DNA of 64,000 nt from Pseudothioglobus sp905182815. GTDB lineage: Bacteria > Pseudomonadota > Gammaproteobacteria > PS1 > Pseudothioglobaceae. Made by a program: the position numbers and the translations under genes. Numbering within the stretch: position 1 is the first letter of the stretch; each line of letters begins with the position of its first letter. Below the pieces are notes generated by a model. The model did not search any database. It was not told where the DNA came from and saw only the letters and a program-made list of their open reading frames with translations. The DNA is taken from the NCBI RefSeq assembly GCF_048087625.1, contig NZ_CP159805.1, positions 248,001-312,000 on the forward strand, in the 5' to 3' direction. Below are positions 9,263 to 18,949 of the stretch, in pieces.

Positions 9263-9289
9263 AAAAACCCAGCACTTAGGCTGGGTTTT
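9263..9289 (-). terminator. Rho-independent terminator of the csp gene
   Basis: Stem AACCCAGC / GCTGGGTT with a 6-base loop; on the minus strand it is followed by a run of T residues. It lies 18 bp past the stop codon of the cold-shock gene. Confidence 0.9.
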
Positions 9290-9307
9290 CATTAAATAAT
9301 TCTTAAA

Positions 9308-9514
9308 TTATTTTGGTACTACGTTGGCAGCTTGAGGTCCTTTGGCACCATCTTCAAGTTCAAATTCAACTTCTTGACCTTCTTCTAGTGATTTGTAACC
9401 ATCACCTTGGATTGCTCTGAAGTGAACGAACACATCATCACCACTTTCTTGCTCAATAAAACCAAAACCTTTTTTTGCGTCAAACCATTTAACGCGTCCT
9501 GTTGTTGTAGACAT
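9308..9514 (-). CDS. Cold shock protein (CspA family)
   Basis: Single-strand nucleic acid binding cold-shock domain protein, an RNA chaperone. Seen: GRVKWFDAKKGFGFI with RNP1 (KGFGFIEQ), RNP2 (VFVHF), and the family ending GPQAANVV. I chose the ATG at 9514 (MSTTTG, 68 residues) because AGGAGACGGA lies directly upstream; a longer frame from 9541 adds nine residues unlike the family. It lies downstream of the cold-shock helicase gene deaD on the same strand, with about 175 bp between them, enough for its own promoter and a leader. Confidence 0.94.
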   Translation of the reverse strand: MSTTTGRVKWFDAKKGFGFIEQESGDDVFVHFRAIQGDGYKSLEEGQEVEFELEDGAKGPQAANVVPK

Positions 9515-9690
9515 TCCGTCTCCTAAAAATAAATAAAACATGGAAAAGACGCAACCAACCCAAATTACTGTGAAACCGACTTACTACGAAGCAACAACAC
9601 ACTATTAAATTAGCTGTATTTTAACCAGCAATGTGATTTTAACCTATATTTTTGCCTTAAATACGCCTATTTGCTTGTAATTAGTAGCAA

Positions 9691-11511
9691 TTAATCTTTT
9701 CTTTTTGGCTTGCCTCGTGAGAATTTCTTATCTTTATGTCTATTAGGCCTATCTCCACCTTTGCCTCTTGGCTTTCTCTCAAACTTTCTTTCACCACCCC
9801 TTCTTGAAGAATTTCTTTTAAAATCATCATTTTTTTGATGAGGAGAAGTCGTATTATTTTTTTCTGATAGCTCTTCAATATTAAGTTTTTTATCAAAAAC
9901 CCTAGTTTTTTTCAAAATAGCAAGCGTTTCTTTTGTCATTTCATCGGGAAGATCAATTGTGGTAAAGTCTTGAAATATTTGGATTGCTCCAATAAACTCA
10001 CTACTAATTTCAGCCTCATTAGCTATTGCACCCAAGACGTTACCCGGCTTAATGTTATCTTTATGACCAACAGCTAGCCTATACCTTCGCATTTTAATTG
10101 AAGGGTTATTTTTTAGCGGATCTGCATGAACTGAAATAGAAATTTTAGCCTTACTGCCTTCCTTAAATGAGCCTTGGCTTAACTCCTTTTCACTAAGAAG
10201 TAATGGCTCTGTACCTTGCGCCATCAATGCTAATGCTGATGCTATTTTAAAAGCATCAACTTCATGCTCTTTTTGGAAACTTAGGATGAGTTCTTCAAAG
10301 ATTCCCAACTCTTGATTATTAAGAGTATCACTTATTCTTTGTTTAAAATTTGTTACCCTTTGCTCATTAATAATTTTGGCAGAAGGAAGCTGCATTGGTG
10401 TGATTGGTTGACGCGTAATTCTTTCAATTGTCTGAAGCATTCTTCTTTCTCTTGGCGCTACAAATAGTATTGCTTTTCCTTCCCTACCTGCTCTACCTGT
10501 TCTTCCAATTCTGTGAACATAAGACTCTGGGTCTTGAGGAATATCATAATTCACAACATGAGAAATGCGCTCAACATCCAATCCTCTAGCAGCTACATCG
10601 GTGGCAATTAGAATATCAATTTTCCCTTTTTTAAGTTGCTGGATTGTTCGCTCTCTTTGATTTTGAGCAATATCTCCATTAATCGCTTCAGATGAAAAAC
10701 CTCTTGCAGATAATTTTTCTGCCAAATCTACTGTTGCTGTTTTTGTTCTTACAAATATTAAAAGTGCATCAAATGTTTCTACTTCTAAGATTCGAGTCAA
10801 TGCATCTAACTTATTAACGCCACTAACCAGCCAATATCTTTGACTAATTGTTTGTGCTGTAGCAGTTTTTGTTTTTATCTTAACTATTTTTGGATCGTTT
10901 AAGAATTTTTCTGCAACTCTTCTTATTACGTCAGGCATTGTTGCTGAAAAAAGTGCAATTTGACGTTCTTTCGGCAGCTTTTCCATTACCCACTTTACAT
11001 CATCAATAAAGCCCATTCTTAACATTTCATCAGCCTCATCAAGCACCAATGCTTTTAGTGAGCCAAGCTTAAGGGTACCTTTTTTTATATGGTCCATTAC
11101 TCTTCCAGGAGTTCCTACAACAACATGGACTCCTCTTTTTAATGGCCTTAGCTGAATATCATAAGACTGTCCACCATATATAGGAAGTACATGCAGTCCT
11201 TTAAGATGCCTAGCATAGGTTTGAATGGCCTCTGAAACTTGGATTGCTAGCTCCCTTGTCGGGGTTAACACTAAAAGCTGAACTTGATTAGTACTAATAT
11301 CAATTCTATCAATTAATGGGAGTGAAAATGCTGCTGTTTTGCCAGTACCAGTTTGCGCCTGTCCAATAACATCGTGACCATTTAGCAAGTAAGGTATACA
11401 CTGCTCTTGAATTGCTGAAGGCGTTTCATAACCAACTTCATCAAGCACCTTTATTAAGGCCTCGGAAAGACCAAAACTTTTAAAATTTACGCTTGATTCA
11501 TGTTCAGACAT
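9691..11511 (-). CDS. deaD: DEAD-box RNA helicase DeaD/CsdA
   Basis: ATP-dependent RNA helicase used in ribosome assembly and mRNA decay, mainly in the cold. Seen: Q motif near the start, Walker A AQTGTGKT (52-59), DEAD at 158-161, SATMP, and HRIGRTGRAGR in domain 2; then the DbpA/CsdA-type RNA-binding domain and a basic Arg/Gly/Lys-rich tail from about residue 565. Length of 606 fits DeaD. The neighbour is a cold-shock protein gene, supporting a cold-response role. Confidence 0.95.
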   Translation of the reverse strand: MSEHESSVNFKSFGLSEALIKVLDEVGYETPSAIQEQCIPYLLNGHDVIGQAQTGTGKTAAFSLPLIDRIDISTNQVQLLVLTPTRELAIQVSEAIQTYARHLKGLHVLPIYGGQSYDIQLRPLKRGVHVVVGTPGRVMDHIKKGTLKLGSLKALVLDEADEMLRMGFIDDVKWVMEKLPKERQIALFSATMPDVIRRVAEKFLNDPKIVKIKTKTATAQTISQRYWLVSGVNKLDALTRILEVETFDALLIFVRTKTATVDLAEKLSARGFSSEAINGDIAQNQRERTIQQLKKGKIDILIATDVAARGLDVERISHVVNYDIPQDPESYVHRIGRTGRAGREGKAILFVAPRERRMLQTIERITRQPITPMQLPSAKIINEQRVTNFKQRISDTLNNQELGIFEELILSFQKEHEVDAFKIASALALMAQGTEPLLLSEKELSQGSFKEGSKAKISISVHADPLKNNPSIKMRRYRLAVGHKDNIKPGNVLGAIANEAEISSEFIGAIQIFQDFTTIDLPDEMTKETLAILKKTRVFDKKLNIEELSEKNNTTSPHQKNDDFKRNSSRRGGERKFERKPRGKGGDRPNRHKDKKFSRGKPKRKD

Positions 11512-11610
11512 GTGAAGTGGGGGGAGTAAAAAGGTGCGTATTATACCTTAATTTGAAATTTTACATCTATAACCAGTATTTATCACTAGCATGAAGATCA
11601 TAAAAATAAA

Positions 11611-12159
11611 TTAAAACCATTTGATTGAGCAGCCCATTGAGGGAGTCTGATTGCTAGGACCATTTCCTGAAATTGCAATTTCTTTCATGGCTTCAAATAA
11701 CTCTCTTTTCGCTCCATCAACTGACTCTTTTCTTGACTCATTAAGTCTCCCACGATATTGGAGTCCAAGGTTTTTGTTATAACCAAAAAAGTCTGGTGTA
11801 CATACAGCGCCAAATGCTTTTGCCACTTCCTGCGTTTCGTCAATTAGATATGGAAAAGGAAAATTTAAATCGGAAGAAATTTTTTTCATATTTTCAAATG
11901 AATCTTCTTCATATTCATTAGGGTCATTTGACATTATGCCGACACTATTTATGCCTAATTCAGAAAGCTCTTTTGTGTCAAGAATTATTTGATCAATAAT
12001 TGATTTGACGTAAGGGCAGTGATTACAGATAAACATTACTAGTAAGCCATTGGATCCTTTAAGACTATTTAGGTCATAAAGCTTCCCATCAACCCCCTTC
12101 AGCTCAAATTCAATTGCGGGTAAATTAAAATCACAAATTGGGCTTTCAGTCCTTACCAT
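11611..12159 (-). CDS. Thioredoxin-fold (AhpC/TSA-like) protein
   Basis: Redox protein of the peroxiredoxin-like family with a CNHCPYV active site (Cys45 and Cys48), often annotated as thioredoxin family protein. No signal peptide, so it is likely cytoplasmic. Further conserved pieces are GIMSNDP, AFGAVCTPDFF and the C-terminal PSMGCSIKW, whose cysteines resemble others in this family. The substrate is unknown. It is 22 bp downstream of tcdA and probably in the same operon. Confidence 0.85.
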   Translation of the reverse strand: MVRTESPICDFNLPAIEFELKGVDGKLYDLNSLKGSNGLLVMFICNHCPYVKSIIDQIILDTKELSELGINSVGIMSNDPNEYEEDSFENMKKISSDLNFPFPYLIDETQEVAKAFGAVCTPDFFGYNKNLGLQYRGRLNESRKESVDGAKRELFEAMKEIAISGNGPSNQTPSMGCSIKWF

Positions 12160-12181
12160 AATTTTCTCAACATCCTAATGA

Positions 12182-12919
12182 CTATGATTTTAATATAGTT
12201 TGGATGATGTGTCCTGCCATCATTAATCCAAAAATATTAGGCATATATGATATTGCTCCATTCACCGCTCTTGGTCTTCCTGGAGGACACAATTCGTTTT
12301 TATCCAAATCTTCATGTGGGAGGGCTTTTATTTGAACCTCTGTGGAATGAACAACTGGAAATTTTAAAGATGCGTGTTTACTTCTGAGTTGTCTTCTTAG
12401 CTCTCTAGCAAGACCACAATATTCTGTTTTATCCATTCTAGAGATTGTAACTTTGGTTGGGTCTAGTCTACCCCCAGCTCCCATGCTAGAAATTATTGGT
12501 TTGCCTGAGCGATTACAGGCATCAATTAAATTTGTCTTACAGGCAATTGCATCAATACAGTCCGCAACAAAATTTAAATCTTCATTCTTGGCTATTGATT
12601 CTGCTTCCTTGCTATCAATAAAAAGGTTTTTTTCATTGATTACAGTATCAGGGTTAATATCTCTAAGTCTCTGCGCAAGAACTTTGACTTTTGAGCCACC
12701 TAAAGTTGAATGCAGAGCAATTACCTGACGATTAAGATCCGTATTTGAAATAGTATCGTAGTCAATTAAAGTCAACTCTCCAATTCCTGCCCTGCAGAGT
12801 GATTCAGCGCATGCTCCTCCAACACCGCCTAATCCAGCAATGACAACATGTGATTCTGCTAATTGAGCTAGGCCTAGTTGACCAACTAATATTTCAGTAC
12901 GTGCACAACTTCCTGACAT
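12182..12919 (-). CDS. tcdA: tRNA threonylcarbamoyladenosine dehydratase TcdA (CsdL)
   Basis: E1-like enzyme that cyclises t6A37 to ct6A37 in ANN-decoding tRNAs using ATP. Seen: nucleotide-binding GLGGVGG (29-35), DYDTISNTDLNRQ, the DCIDAIACK segment, and a C-terminal PPGRPRAVNGAISYMPNIFG stretch typical of TcdA. Length of 245 is slightly short of the E. coli protein. Its ATG overlaps the TatD stop by one base. The usual partner CsdA/CsdE is not adjacent. Confidence 0.93.
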   Translation of the reverse strand: MSGSCARTEILVGQLGLAQLAESHVVIAGLGGVGGACAESLCRAGIGELTLIDYDTISNTDLNRQVIALHSTLGGSKVKVLAQRLRDINPDTVINEKNLFIDSKEAESIAKNEDLNFVADCIDAIACKTNLIDACNRSGKPIISSMGAGGRLDPTKVTISRMDKTEYCGLARELRRQLRSKHASLKFPVVHSTEVQIKALPHEDLDKNELCPPGRPRAVNGAISYMPNIFGLMMAGHIIQTILKS

Positions 12920-13614
12920 TAATCTATATTAAAAATATTACGTGTATTTTGGTCACACTGATCAATTACCTCATCAACAGTGAGCTTTTTAATTCTTGCA
13001 ACTCTCTCAGCTACCTGAATTAATTCATCAGGGTTTTTATGGTCATCAGTTTCAATCACAATAGACTCAATTGGTAAAAACTTCACAATATCGTGCAGTT
13101 TGTAAGCTTGAGGATTGGTTAATGTATTACCAAAACCAAACGAAAAATTAATTTTCAGTAAATTTTCAGCTTGTTGAATACTGCCTGAATATGCGTGAAT
13201 TACACCTCGAGATTTAGAGTGCGATTTGAGTAAGTCAGTCACATCTTCAGTTGCTTGGACTGAATGAATTATTAAAGGCAGATCAAAGCGAGTTGCCAAA
13301 GATATCTGCTCATCAAACATAAATCTCTGCGTATTCTGATCTTTAACTTTAACATAATCAAGGCCGCACTCACCAACCGCAACTGGCTTTTCTTCCTCGA
13401 TACGAACTTCAAGATTGTATAAATCGATCATTTGATGATTTTCAATAAACCAAGGATGAATTCCAAGTGCAAAGTGACTATTATTGTCTGCTGAGCAGCA
13501 AGCAATAACGCTATCCCAGTTATCTTTCCCAGTTGATGGAACAATAACCCCAGTTGTAGAGCTAGAAGGGGAGTTAACATTATCAAAATCTAAGTGTATA
13601 TGTGAGTTAAGCAT
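12919..13614 (-). CDS. TatD family metal-dependent hydrolase
   Basis: Amidohydrolase-fold nuclease-type protein. Seen: metal ligands in HIHLD near the N terminus, LGIHPWF, GECGLDY, IHSV, HAYSGS and IETDDHKNP. The last replaces the common ETDSP/ETDAP form, so it is a somewhat divergent member, and at 231 residues it is shorter than E. coli TatD (260). The specific role (DNA or D-aminoacyl-tRNA processing) cannot be inferred. Translation is coupled to tcdA by a one-base overlap. Confidence 0.85.
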   Translation of the reverse strand: MLNSHIHLDFDNVNSPSSSTTGVIVPSTGKDNWDSVIACCSADNNSHFALGIHPWFIENHQMIDLYNLEVRIEEEKPVAVGECGLDYVKVKDQNTQRFMFDEQISLATRFDLPLIIHSVQATEDVTDLLKSHSKSRGVIHAYSGSIQQAENLLKINFSFGFGNTLTNPQAYKLHDIVKFLPIESIVIETDDHKNPDELIQVAERVARIKKLTVDEVIDQCDQNTRNIFNID

Positions 13615-13670
13615 TATTTCCTTTTTAATCTAATGGATAATATAATAATATTTTTTTGTAAACAAAACAA

Positions 13671-15263
13671 ATGAAACTTTTTTCTTATAAATTATCTCAG
13701 ATTCATCTAGTTTTGCTTATTGCAGGTTTTTTAACGTTAACTGGTAATTTTACATTTTTCGAAAAAACATTGCTGGTTTATCCTCTTTTTGAGAACTTGT
13801 TTTTTTTAGGGTCTTTATTTTTATTTTTATTTACTTTCTTGGCTGCTTTACTGCTTTTGATTTGCTATAAAAAGTCAACTAAGCCAATTTTAATTCTATT
13901 ACTATTAACTTCATCACTAGTTAGTTACAGTACAAATAATTATGGCATTGTATTTGACCATAACATGATAACCAATACATTTGAAACAGATACTAGTGAA
14001 TTTCTTGACTTGGTAAATTATAAATCAATTTTATATTTTCTAGTTTTGGGGCTTCTACCTTCCTTTATTGTATTCAAAGTTGAGTTAAAAAAATTAAAGT
14101 TAAATGCACAATTTCTTCAGAGGCTTAAATATTTCATAGTTTTGGTAGTTGTTTTTGTAGTAGTTGTCTTGTCATTTTCAAAGCATTACACATCTTTTGC
14201 AAGAGAGAATCGTGATTTAAGACTCTACATCAATCCAACATATTATTTATATTCTGCAGCTAAGTTTATTGATTCAAAGATTACGACCTCTGCAGCTCCC
14301 TTTAAGGTAATTGGTCTCGATGCACAAATTAACAAGAAGTCTGACAAAAGGCGTTTGGTGGTTTTTGTCATAGGAGAGACTGTAAGAAGGGATCATATGT
14401 CAATTAATGGTTATGACCTTCAAACTAACCCTTATTTGGAAAAAGAGGAGGTCATCTCATTCAAGAATTTGACTTCGTGTGGAACTGATACTGCTTGGTC
14501 TGTTCCATGCATGTTTTCTTTATTAGGACGGGATGAATACTCTCATGCAAAGGGAAAAAATATGAGTAATGTTCTCGATTTAATAAGCCATGCAGGTGCC
14601 AGTGTTATTTGGTATGAAAATAACTCCAGTTCAAAGAGTGTCGCTGATCGTATTGCTTTTAAAGACTATCGTACATCAAAGCAAAATTCTATATGCAATC
14701 CTGAGTGCAGAGATGAAGGGATGCTGGTTAATATGCAAAGCTATATTGATGATCAAAATGATAAAGATACGTTGATTATTCTCCACACTATGGGGAGTCA
14801 TGGTCCAGCTTATTACAAGAGGTACCCAGAGGAATTTGAAGTATTTGTTCCTGTATGTAAAACAAGCCAGTTAAACGAGTGTAATGATCAAGAAATTAGT
14901 AATGCTTATGACAATACAATTCTTTATGCAGATTATTTTCTTTCAAAAGTTATAGGGCTTTTAAAGAGAAATTCACAACAGCTAGATACAGCAATGTTTT
15001 ATGTTAGTGACCACGGGGAGTCTTTAGGAGAAAACGGTCTTTATTTACATGGAATGCCATATTTTATGGCGCCAGACGAGCAGATTGATGTTCCAGCAGT
15101 GATGTGGCTAAATGATTCAATGTCTAAGGTTTTTGATGTTGAGTCAATAAAGAAAAAAGAAGAGCTTCCTCTCTCCCATGACAATTTATTTCACACTTTA
15201 TTGGGATTAATGGACGTTGAAACTAAGCTTTATGATGAGAGTCTTGATTTAATGTCAAAATAG
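13671..15263 (+). CDS. EptA-like phosphoethanolamine transferase
   Basis: Inner membrane enzyme of the EptA/CptA alkaline-phosphatase superfamily that moves phosphoethanolamine from phosphatidylethanolamine to lipid A or core. Seen: five hydrophobic segments in residues 10-170, then a periplasmic sulfatase-like domain with metal ligand Glu236 (IGET), nucleophile Thr274 in CGTDTAWSVPCMFS and the late DHGESLGE metal site. Length of 530 fits. The acceptor sugar is not known. It has no operon partner: genes on the left are divergent and rplM follows with its own promoter. Confidence 0.9.
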   Translation: MKLFSYKLSQIHLVLLIAGFLTLTGNFTFFEKTLLVYPLFENLFFLGSLFLFLFTFLAALLLLICYKKSTKPILILLLLTSSLVSYSTNNYGIVFDHNMITNTFETDTSEFLDLVNYKSILYFLVLGLLPSFIVFKVELKKLKLNAQFLQRLKYFIVLVVVFVVVVLSFSKHYTSFARENRDLRLYINPTYYLYSAAKFIDSKITTSAAPFKVIGLDAQINKKSDKRRLVVFVIGETVRRDHMSINGYDLQTNPYLEKEEVISFKNLTSCGTDTAWSVPCMFSLLGRDEYSHAKGKNMSNVLDLISHAGASVIWYENNSSSKSVADRIAFKDYRTSKQNSICNPECRDEGMLVNMQSYIDDQNDKDTLIILHTMGSHGPAYYKRYPEEFEVFVPVCKTSQLNECNDQEISNAYDNTILYADYFLSKVIGLLKRNSQQLDTAMFYVSDHGESLGENGLYLHGMPYFMAPDEQIDVPAVMWLNDSMSKVFDVESIKKKEELPLSHDNLFHTLLGLMDVETKLYDESLDLMSK

Positions 15264-15321
15264 TCCGGAAATTGTTTCTCATTTTATGAATAGATATTTA
15301 ATGTCATTGCCATATGAAAAC

Positions 15322-15350
15322 TTACATCAAGAATAAAAAGTGATTATAAT
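15322..15350 (+). promoter_or_regulatory. Sigma-70 promoter for rplM-rpsI
   Basis: TTACAT (15322-15327), a 17-base spacer, then a consensus TATAAT (15345-15350), 38 bases before the rplM ATG. Spacing and -10 are ideal for a strong housekeeping promoter. Confidence 0.75.
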
Positions 15351-15387
15351 AGTCCGATTATTCTGATCCGACATATAGAAGTGAGTT

Positions 15388-15816
15388 ATGAAAACATTTA
15401 GTGCGAAAGCTGAAGAAGTGAAAAGAGAGTGGTTTTTAGTAGATGCAGATGGCAAGACTCTTGGGCGTCTAGCAACTGAAGTTGCATCTCGTCTTCGTGG
15501 TAAGCATAAGCCTGAATTTACCCCTCATGTTGATACAGGCGATTATATTGTGATAGTGAATGCAGCTAAAATAACTGTTACTGGAAACAAATTTAATGAC
15601 AAGATGTATCATCACCATACTGGCTATGTTGGTAATTTGAAATCAGTTCCATTCAAAGATCTTCTTGCTAAAAAGCCTGAGGAAGTTATTCAAAAAGCTG
15701 TTAAAGGAATGTTGCCAAAAGGCCCATTAGGCAGAGAAATGTTTAGAAAAATGAAGGTTTTTGCTGGTAGTGAACATACCCATCAATCTCAACAACCACA
15801 AGTATTGGATATTTAA
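15388..15816 (+). CDS. rplM: 50S ribosomal protein L13
   Basis: Large-subunit protein that binds early to 23S rRNA. Seen: the start MKTFSAK, WFLVDADGKTLGRLA, LRGKHKPEFTPH and GMLPKGPLGR motifs, all typical of L13; 142 residues as in E. coli. First gene of the conserved rplM-rpsI operon, with a consensus promoter upstream and rpsI 11 bp downstream. Confidence 0.98.
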   Translation: MKTFSAKAEEVKREWFLVDADGKTLGRLATEVASRLRGKHKPEFTPHVDTGDYIVIVNAAKITVTGNKFNDKMYHHHTGYVGNLKSVPFKDLLAKKPEEVIQKAVKGMLPKGPLGREMFRKMKVFAGSEHTHQSQQPQVLDI

Positions 15817-15827
15817 GGCATATTATT

Positions 15828-16223
15828 ATGGCAGATAAAGAAGTGTTTTACGCAACTGGAAGAAGAAAGACATCAGTTGCTCGTGTTTACATGACTAAAG
15901 GTAAGGGTATTTTTACAGTTAATAAAAAGCCTATGGCTGAATATTTCGGTAGAGAGACATCTTCAATGATTATCAACCAACCGCTAGATGTGGTTGAAAT
16001 GCATAACAAGTTTGATTTTACTATCATGGTTAAAGGTGGTGGTGACACAGGTCAAGCTGGTGCTATTAGACTTGGAGTTACTAGAGCCTTGATGGCTTAT
16101 GATGAGGCAACTCGTCCTGGATTACGAAGTGCTGGACTAGTGACACGTGATGCACGTGTAGTTGAGCGTAAGAAGGTTGGTAGGAAGAAGGCGCGTAAGA
16201 GTGAGCAGTACTCAAAACGTTAA
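15828..16223 (+). CDS. rpsI: 30S ribosomal protein S9
   Basis: Small-subunit protein whose C-terminal tail reaches the P-site tRNA. Seen: YATGRRKTSVARV at the start, GGGDTGQAGAIRLG in the middle, and the basic tail ending QYSKR. Its 131 residues match the family. It is the second gene of the L13-S9 operon and is followed by a strong terminator. Confidence 0.98.
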   Translation: MADKEVFYATGRRKTSVARVYMTKGKGIFTVNKKPMAEYFGRETSSMIINQPLDVVEMHNKFDFTIMVKGGGDTGQAGAIRLGVTRALMAYDEATRPGLRSAGLVTRDARVVERKKVGRKKARKSEQYSKR

Positions 16224-16245
16224 TCTTGCAAACAAAATCTAATTC

Positions 16246-16273
16246 AAAAAACCCGCTACTCGCGGGTTTTTTT
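16246..16273. terminator. Terminator after rpsI, probably bidirectional
   Basis: AACCCGC / GCGGGTT stem with a 5-base loop, an A-run before it and a T-run after it. It can end the plus-strand rplM-rpsI transcript and also the minus-strand Bax-like gene, whose stop is 20 bp away. Confidence 0.9.
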
Positions 16274-16293
16274 ATACCTAAATTTCTAATGAC

Positions 16294-17019
16294 TTAGTTT
16301 GTATAGTCGTAACGACCCAGTTGGTTGAATTGGATAACTGATTTAATTGAATCAATATATTCAATGCCAGGAAATGCATAATTACCTAGACCCTCTGCTA
16401 GAACGATCCCTTTAATGGGCTGCATATCATTGCGCTGCTTTTCTCTTATCTGTCGAAGCTCTTCATAGGCATAGCTTCGATTAATATTAAGTACATAGTA
16501 ATCTATGCACTCTTCTAAGGAATTAAAGCTCGCAACCTCATGCTTTGCGCTCAAATCTCTTTCTTTAGGAATTATTCCACAACCTTCAGAAAAACACCAG
16601 ATTCCAAAATAATTATTAAAATCCTTGGCAAATCTTGATCTTCCCCAATTTGACTCATTTGCTGCTTGAGCAAGAACAAGGGAAGGGGGGAGAATATCAA
16701 TAACTTTTAATAACTCTTCTTGAGTAGCTGGATGTTTGACCCGATACTTTGATGCTAATTTTTCGAGTTCATTGACGCTTAATTCATTATTCAAAATAGA
16801 ATTTCTAAGCTGAATTATCTCAGCATTTTTTTTATGAATTGCTGGAAGAAGGTAATTAAAAAAAACTTCTTTTCTTACAACAGTGTTTTTAATGGAATCA
16901 AAACTAGGCTTAAACGATGAAAGTGATGCTGAAGAAACAAGAGTACTTACTGAAAATAGCGTGACTAAAAGACAGAGGTTTTTTAGAATTTTTTTTATAT
17001 TTCTATATTTATTGACCAT
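16294..17019 (-). CDS. Bax-like glucosaminidase-domain protein
   Basis: Secreted or membrane-anchored peptidoglycan hydrolase candidate similar to E. coli Bax, with a glucosaminidase (Flg_J-like) fold. Seen: an N-terminal hydrophobic signal or anchor (about residues 13-32), the catalytic-type stretch SLVLAQAANESNWGRSRFA with the likely catalytic Glu, YFGIWCF, and a Tyr-rich C-terminal part. Length 241. It is monocistronic: the 126 bp upstream separate it from the ABC exporter. Confidence 0.85.
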   Translation of the reverse strand: MVNKYRNIKKILKNLCLLVTLFSVSTLVSSASLSSFKPSFDSIKNTVVRKEVFFNYLLPAIHKKNAEIIQLRNSILNNELSVNELEKLASKYRVKHPATQEELLKVIDILPPSLVLAQAANESNWGRSRFAKDFNNYFGIWCFSEGCGIIPKERDLSAKHEVASFNSLEECIDYYVLNINRSYAYEELRQIREKQRNDMQPIKGIVLAEGLGNYAFPGIEYIDSIKSVIQFNQLGRYDYTN

Positions 17020-17145
17020 TAATTAATCAATTTACAGTTGAAATTTAAGATTATTATCCAGTAAAAACACAGTTTTATCTTTCTAATTTTAAAAATAATA
17101 ACTAGTCTTTAATATCCCAATAGATCTTTAAATTATATGGCTGTG

Positions 17146-18915
17146 CTAGAAGTTAAATTGAAGCTCACAAAGCTTCTTGTAGAGCTTTGAGCTGGATAAT
17201 AAATCTTGATGACTCCCTTCAGCAATTAATCGACCCTTATCGATCAGTAAAATACGATCTGCATGCATAATTGTTGCAAGTCTATGAGCAATTATCAATG
17301 TAGTTCTGCCCTCCATTAAGACTTTTAAAGCGTCCTGCACTTTTTGTTCACTATCTGCATCTAGAGCGCTGGTGGCTTCATCTAGAAGAAGAATCGACGG
17401 GTCTTTGAGTATTGCTCTCGCTATAGCAATACGTTGACGCTGGCCTCCTGATAAGCGAACACCTTGCTCACCAAGATAGCTACCAAAGCCATCCGGAAGC
17501 TGCTCTATAAACTCTAACGCATAGGCTTCTTTTGCAGCATCCTTTATTTGATTTAAATTTGCAGCTGGGTTGCCATATCCAATATTATGCGTGACATCAG
17601 CTGAGAACAATGTTGGCTGTTGCGGCACTACTCCAATACTTGAACGAAGAGTCTTAGGATCGAGATCAACTAGGTTAATATCACTAACATCAATACTGCC
17701 TCTAGATGGATCATAAAATCTTTGTAGTAGCTCAAAAATAGTTGTCTTGCCTGCACCTGAGAGGCCAACAATTGCAACTGTTTCACCTTCCTTGACTTTA
17801 AACGTAAGTTCTTCAAGAGCTGACTGTTCTGGTCTTGATGGGTAGCTAAAGTGAACATTGTTAAAGCTTAGAGAGAGGGCGCCATTATCTAATTTTCTAG
17901 GCGCAACTGGGGCAAAAATCTGTGATTTTTCTGCTAATAATTCAAGAAGTCGTTCTGTTGCTCCAGCTGCTCTTTGCAACTGCCCATAAATCTCTGAAAT
18001 AACAGCAACGGACCTTGCAACCATGATTGCATAAAAAACAAATGCTGCTAGTTCGCCGGCTGTGATTTGTCCATTTGCAACATCTTTAGCGCCAGCCCAT
18101 ATCATAGAGCCTAGACCCGTAAAAACTAGAATCATTGCCGCTGCAATTAGCAGGGAGCTCTGCATTATTCGCTTTTTTGCAACTGTAAAAGCTTTTTCAA
18201 CTTCCTCGCTGAATGCTTGAGATTCTTCAGGCTCACGAGTAAAGCTTTGGACTACTTTAATGTTTTGTACTATTTCTCCAGCATAGGTTCCAATATCTGC
18301 AACTGTGTCTTGACTCTTTCTTGAAAGCGATCTTAAGCGTCGTCCATATATTGCCATAGGGAGAAGGATAATGGGGACGCTAACAAGAACAATAATAGCA
18401 AGTTTTAAATTGGTAATAATCATCATTGTGAGTCCGCCAAAAAATAGAAGGACGCTACTCAGGGCCATTGATATTGAGAAACCAAAAATAGATTGAAGCA
18501 AAGTGGTGTCAGTTGTTAATCGTGCATTTATTTCTCCGCTTCGGTTTACTTCAAAATAATGAGGGTGTAAAGTAAGTAAGTGATTAAATACTGCTAGGCG
18601 AACATCATTACTGACTCTTTCGCCAATCCATGAGACGAAGTAAAAGCGTACAAAGGTTGCTACTACCATAGTGATTAAAACTACTGCAATGAGTAGCATT
18701 GCCTTATTATCAAGGGTATAAATCCCCTCATCTATAAATAATTTAATGCCTTGTCCAAATAATAAAAATGCTAACGAACTAAAAATGAGCGCAATAATAG
18801 CAATTAAGGCAATTTTTTTATAAGGTCTTAAAAAGGGTGCTAATCGAAGCAGGAGACGTAAGTCTTGCTTCTGAATATTTTCAGTACTAGAAATTTTTCT
18901 GTTAATTAGGCTCAT
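17146..18915 (-). CDS. MsbA-like ABC exporter (fused permease and ATPase)
   Basis: Homodimeric ABC half-transporter, probably for a lipid or hydrophobic substrate. Seen: about six membrane helices in residues 30-310, then an ATPase domain with Walker A GLSGAGKTT (around residue 380), signature LSGGQRQR, Walker B ILLLDEAT and the H-loop IAHRLAT. Length of 589. The closest pattern is the MsbA-related exporter family; there is no lpxK next to it, so I do not call it msbA. It is 34 bp downstream of gpsA and may share its transcript. Confidence 0.87.
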   Translation of the reverse strand: MSLINRKISSTENIQKQDLRLLLRLAPFLRPYKKIALIAIIALIFSSLAFLLFGQGIKLFIDEGIYTLDNKAMLLIAVVLITMVVATFVRFYFVSWIGERVSNDVRLAVFNHLLTLHPHYFEVNRSGEINARLTTDTTLLQSIFGFSISMALSSVLLFFGGLTMMIITNLKLAIIVLVSVPIILLPMAIYGRRLRSLSRKSQDTVADIGTYAGEIVQNIKVVQSFTREPEESQAFSEEVEKAFTVAKKRIMQSSLLIAAAMILVFTGLGSMIWAGAKDVANGQITAGELAAFVFYAIMVARSVAVISEIYGQLQRAAGATERLLELLAEKSQIFAPVAPRKLDNGALSLSFNNVHFSYPSRPEQSALEELTFKVKEGETVAIVGLSGAGKTTIFELLQRFYDPSRGSIDVSDINLVDLDPKTLRSSIGVVPQQPTLFSADVTHNIGYGNPAANLNQIKDAAKEAYALEFIEQLPDGFGSYLGEQGVRLSGGQRQRIAIARAILKDPSILLLDEATSALDADSEQKVQDALKVLMEGRTTLIIAHRLATIMHADRILLIDKGRLIAEGSHQDLLSSSKLYKKLCELQFNF

Positions 18916-18949
18916 TTTTTAGGAACTTAAGGGTTTTATTTGAATTGGT

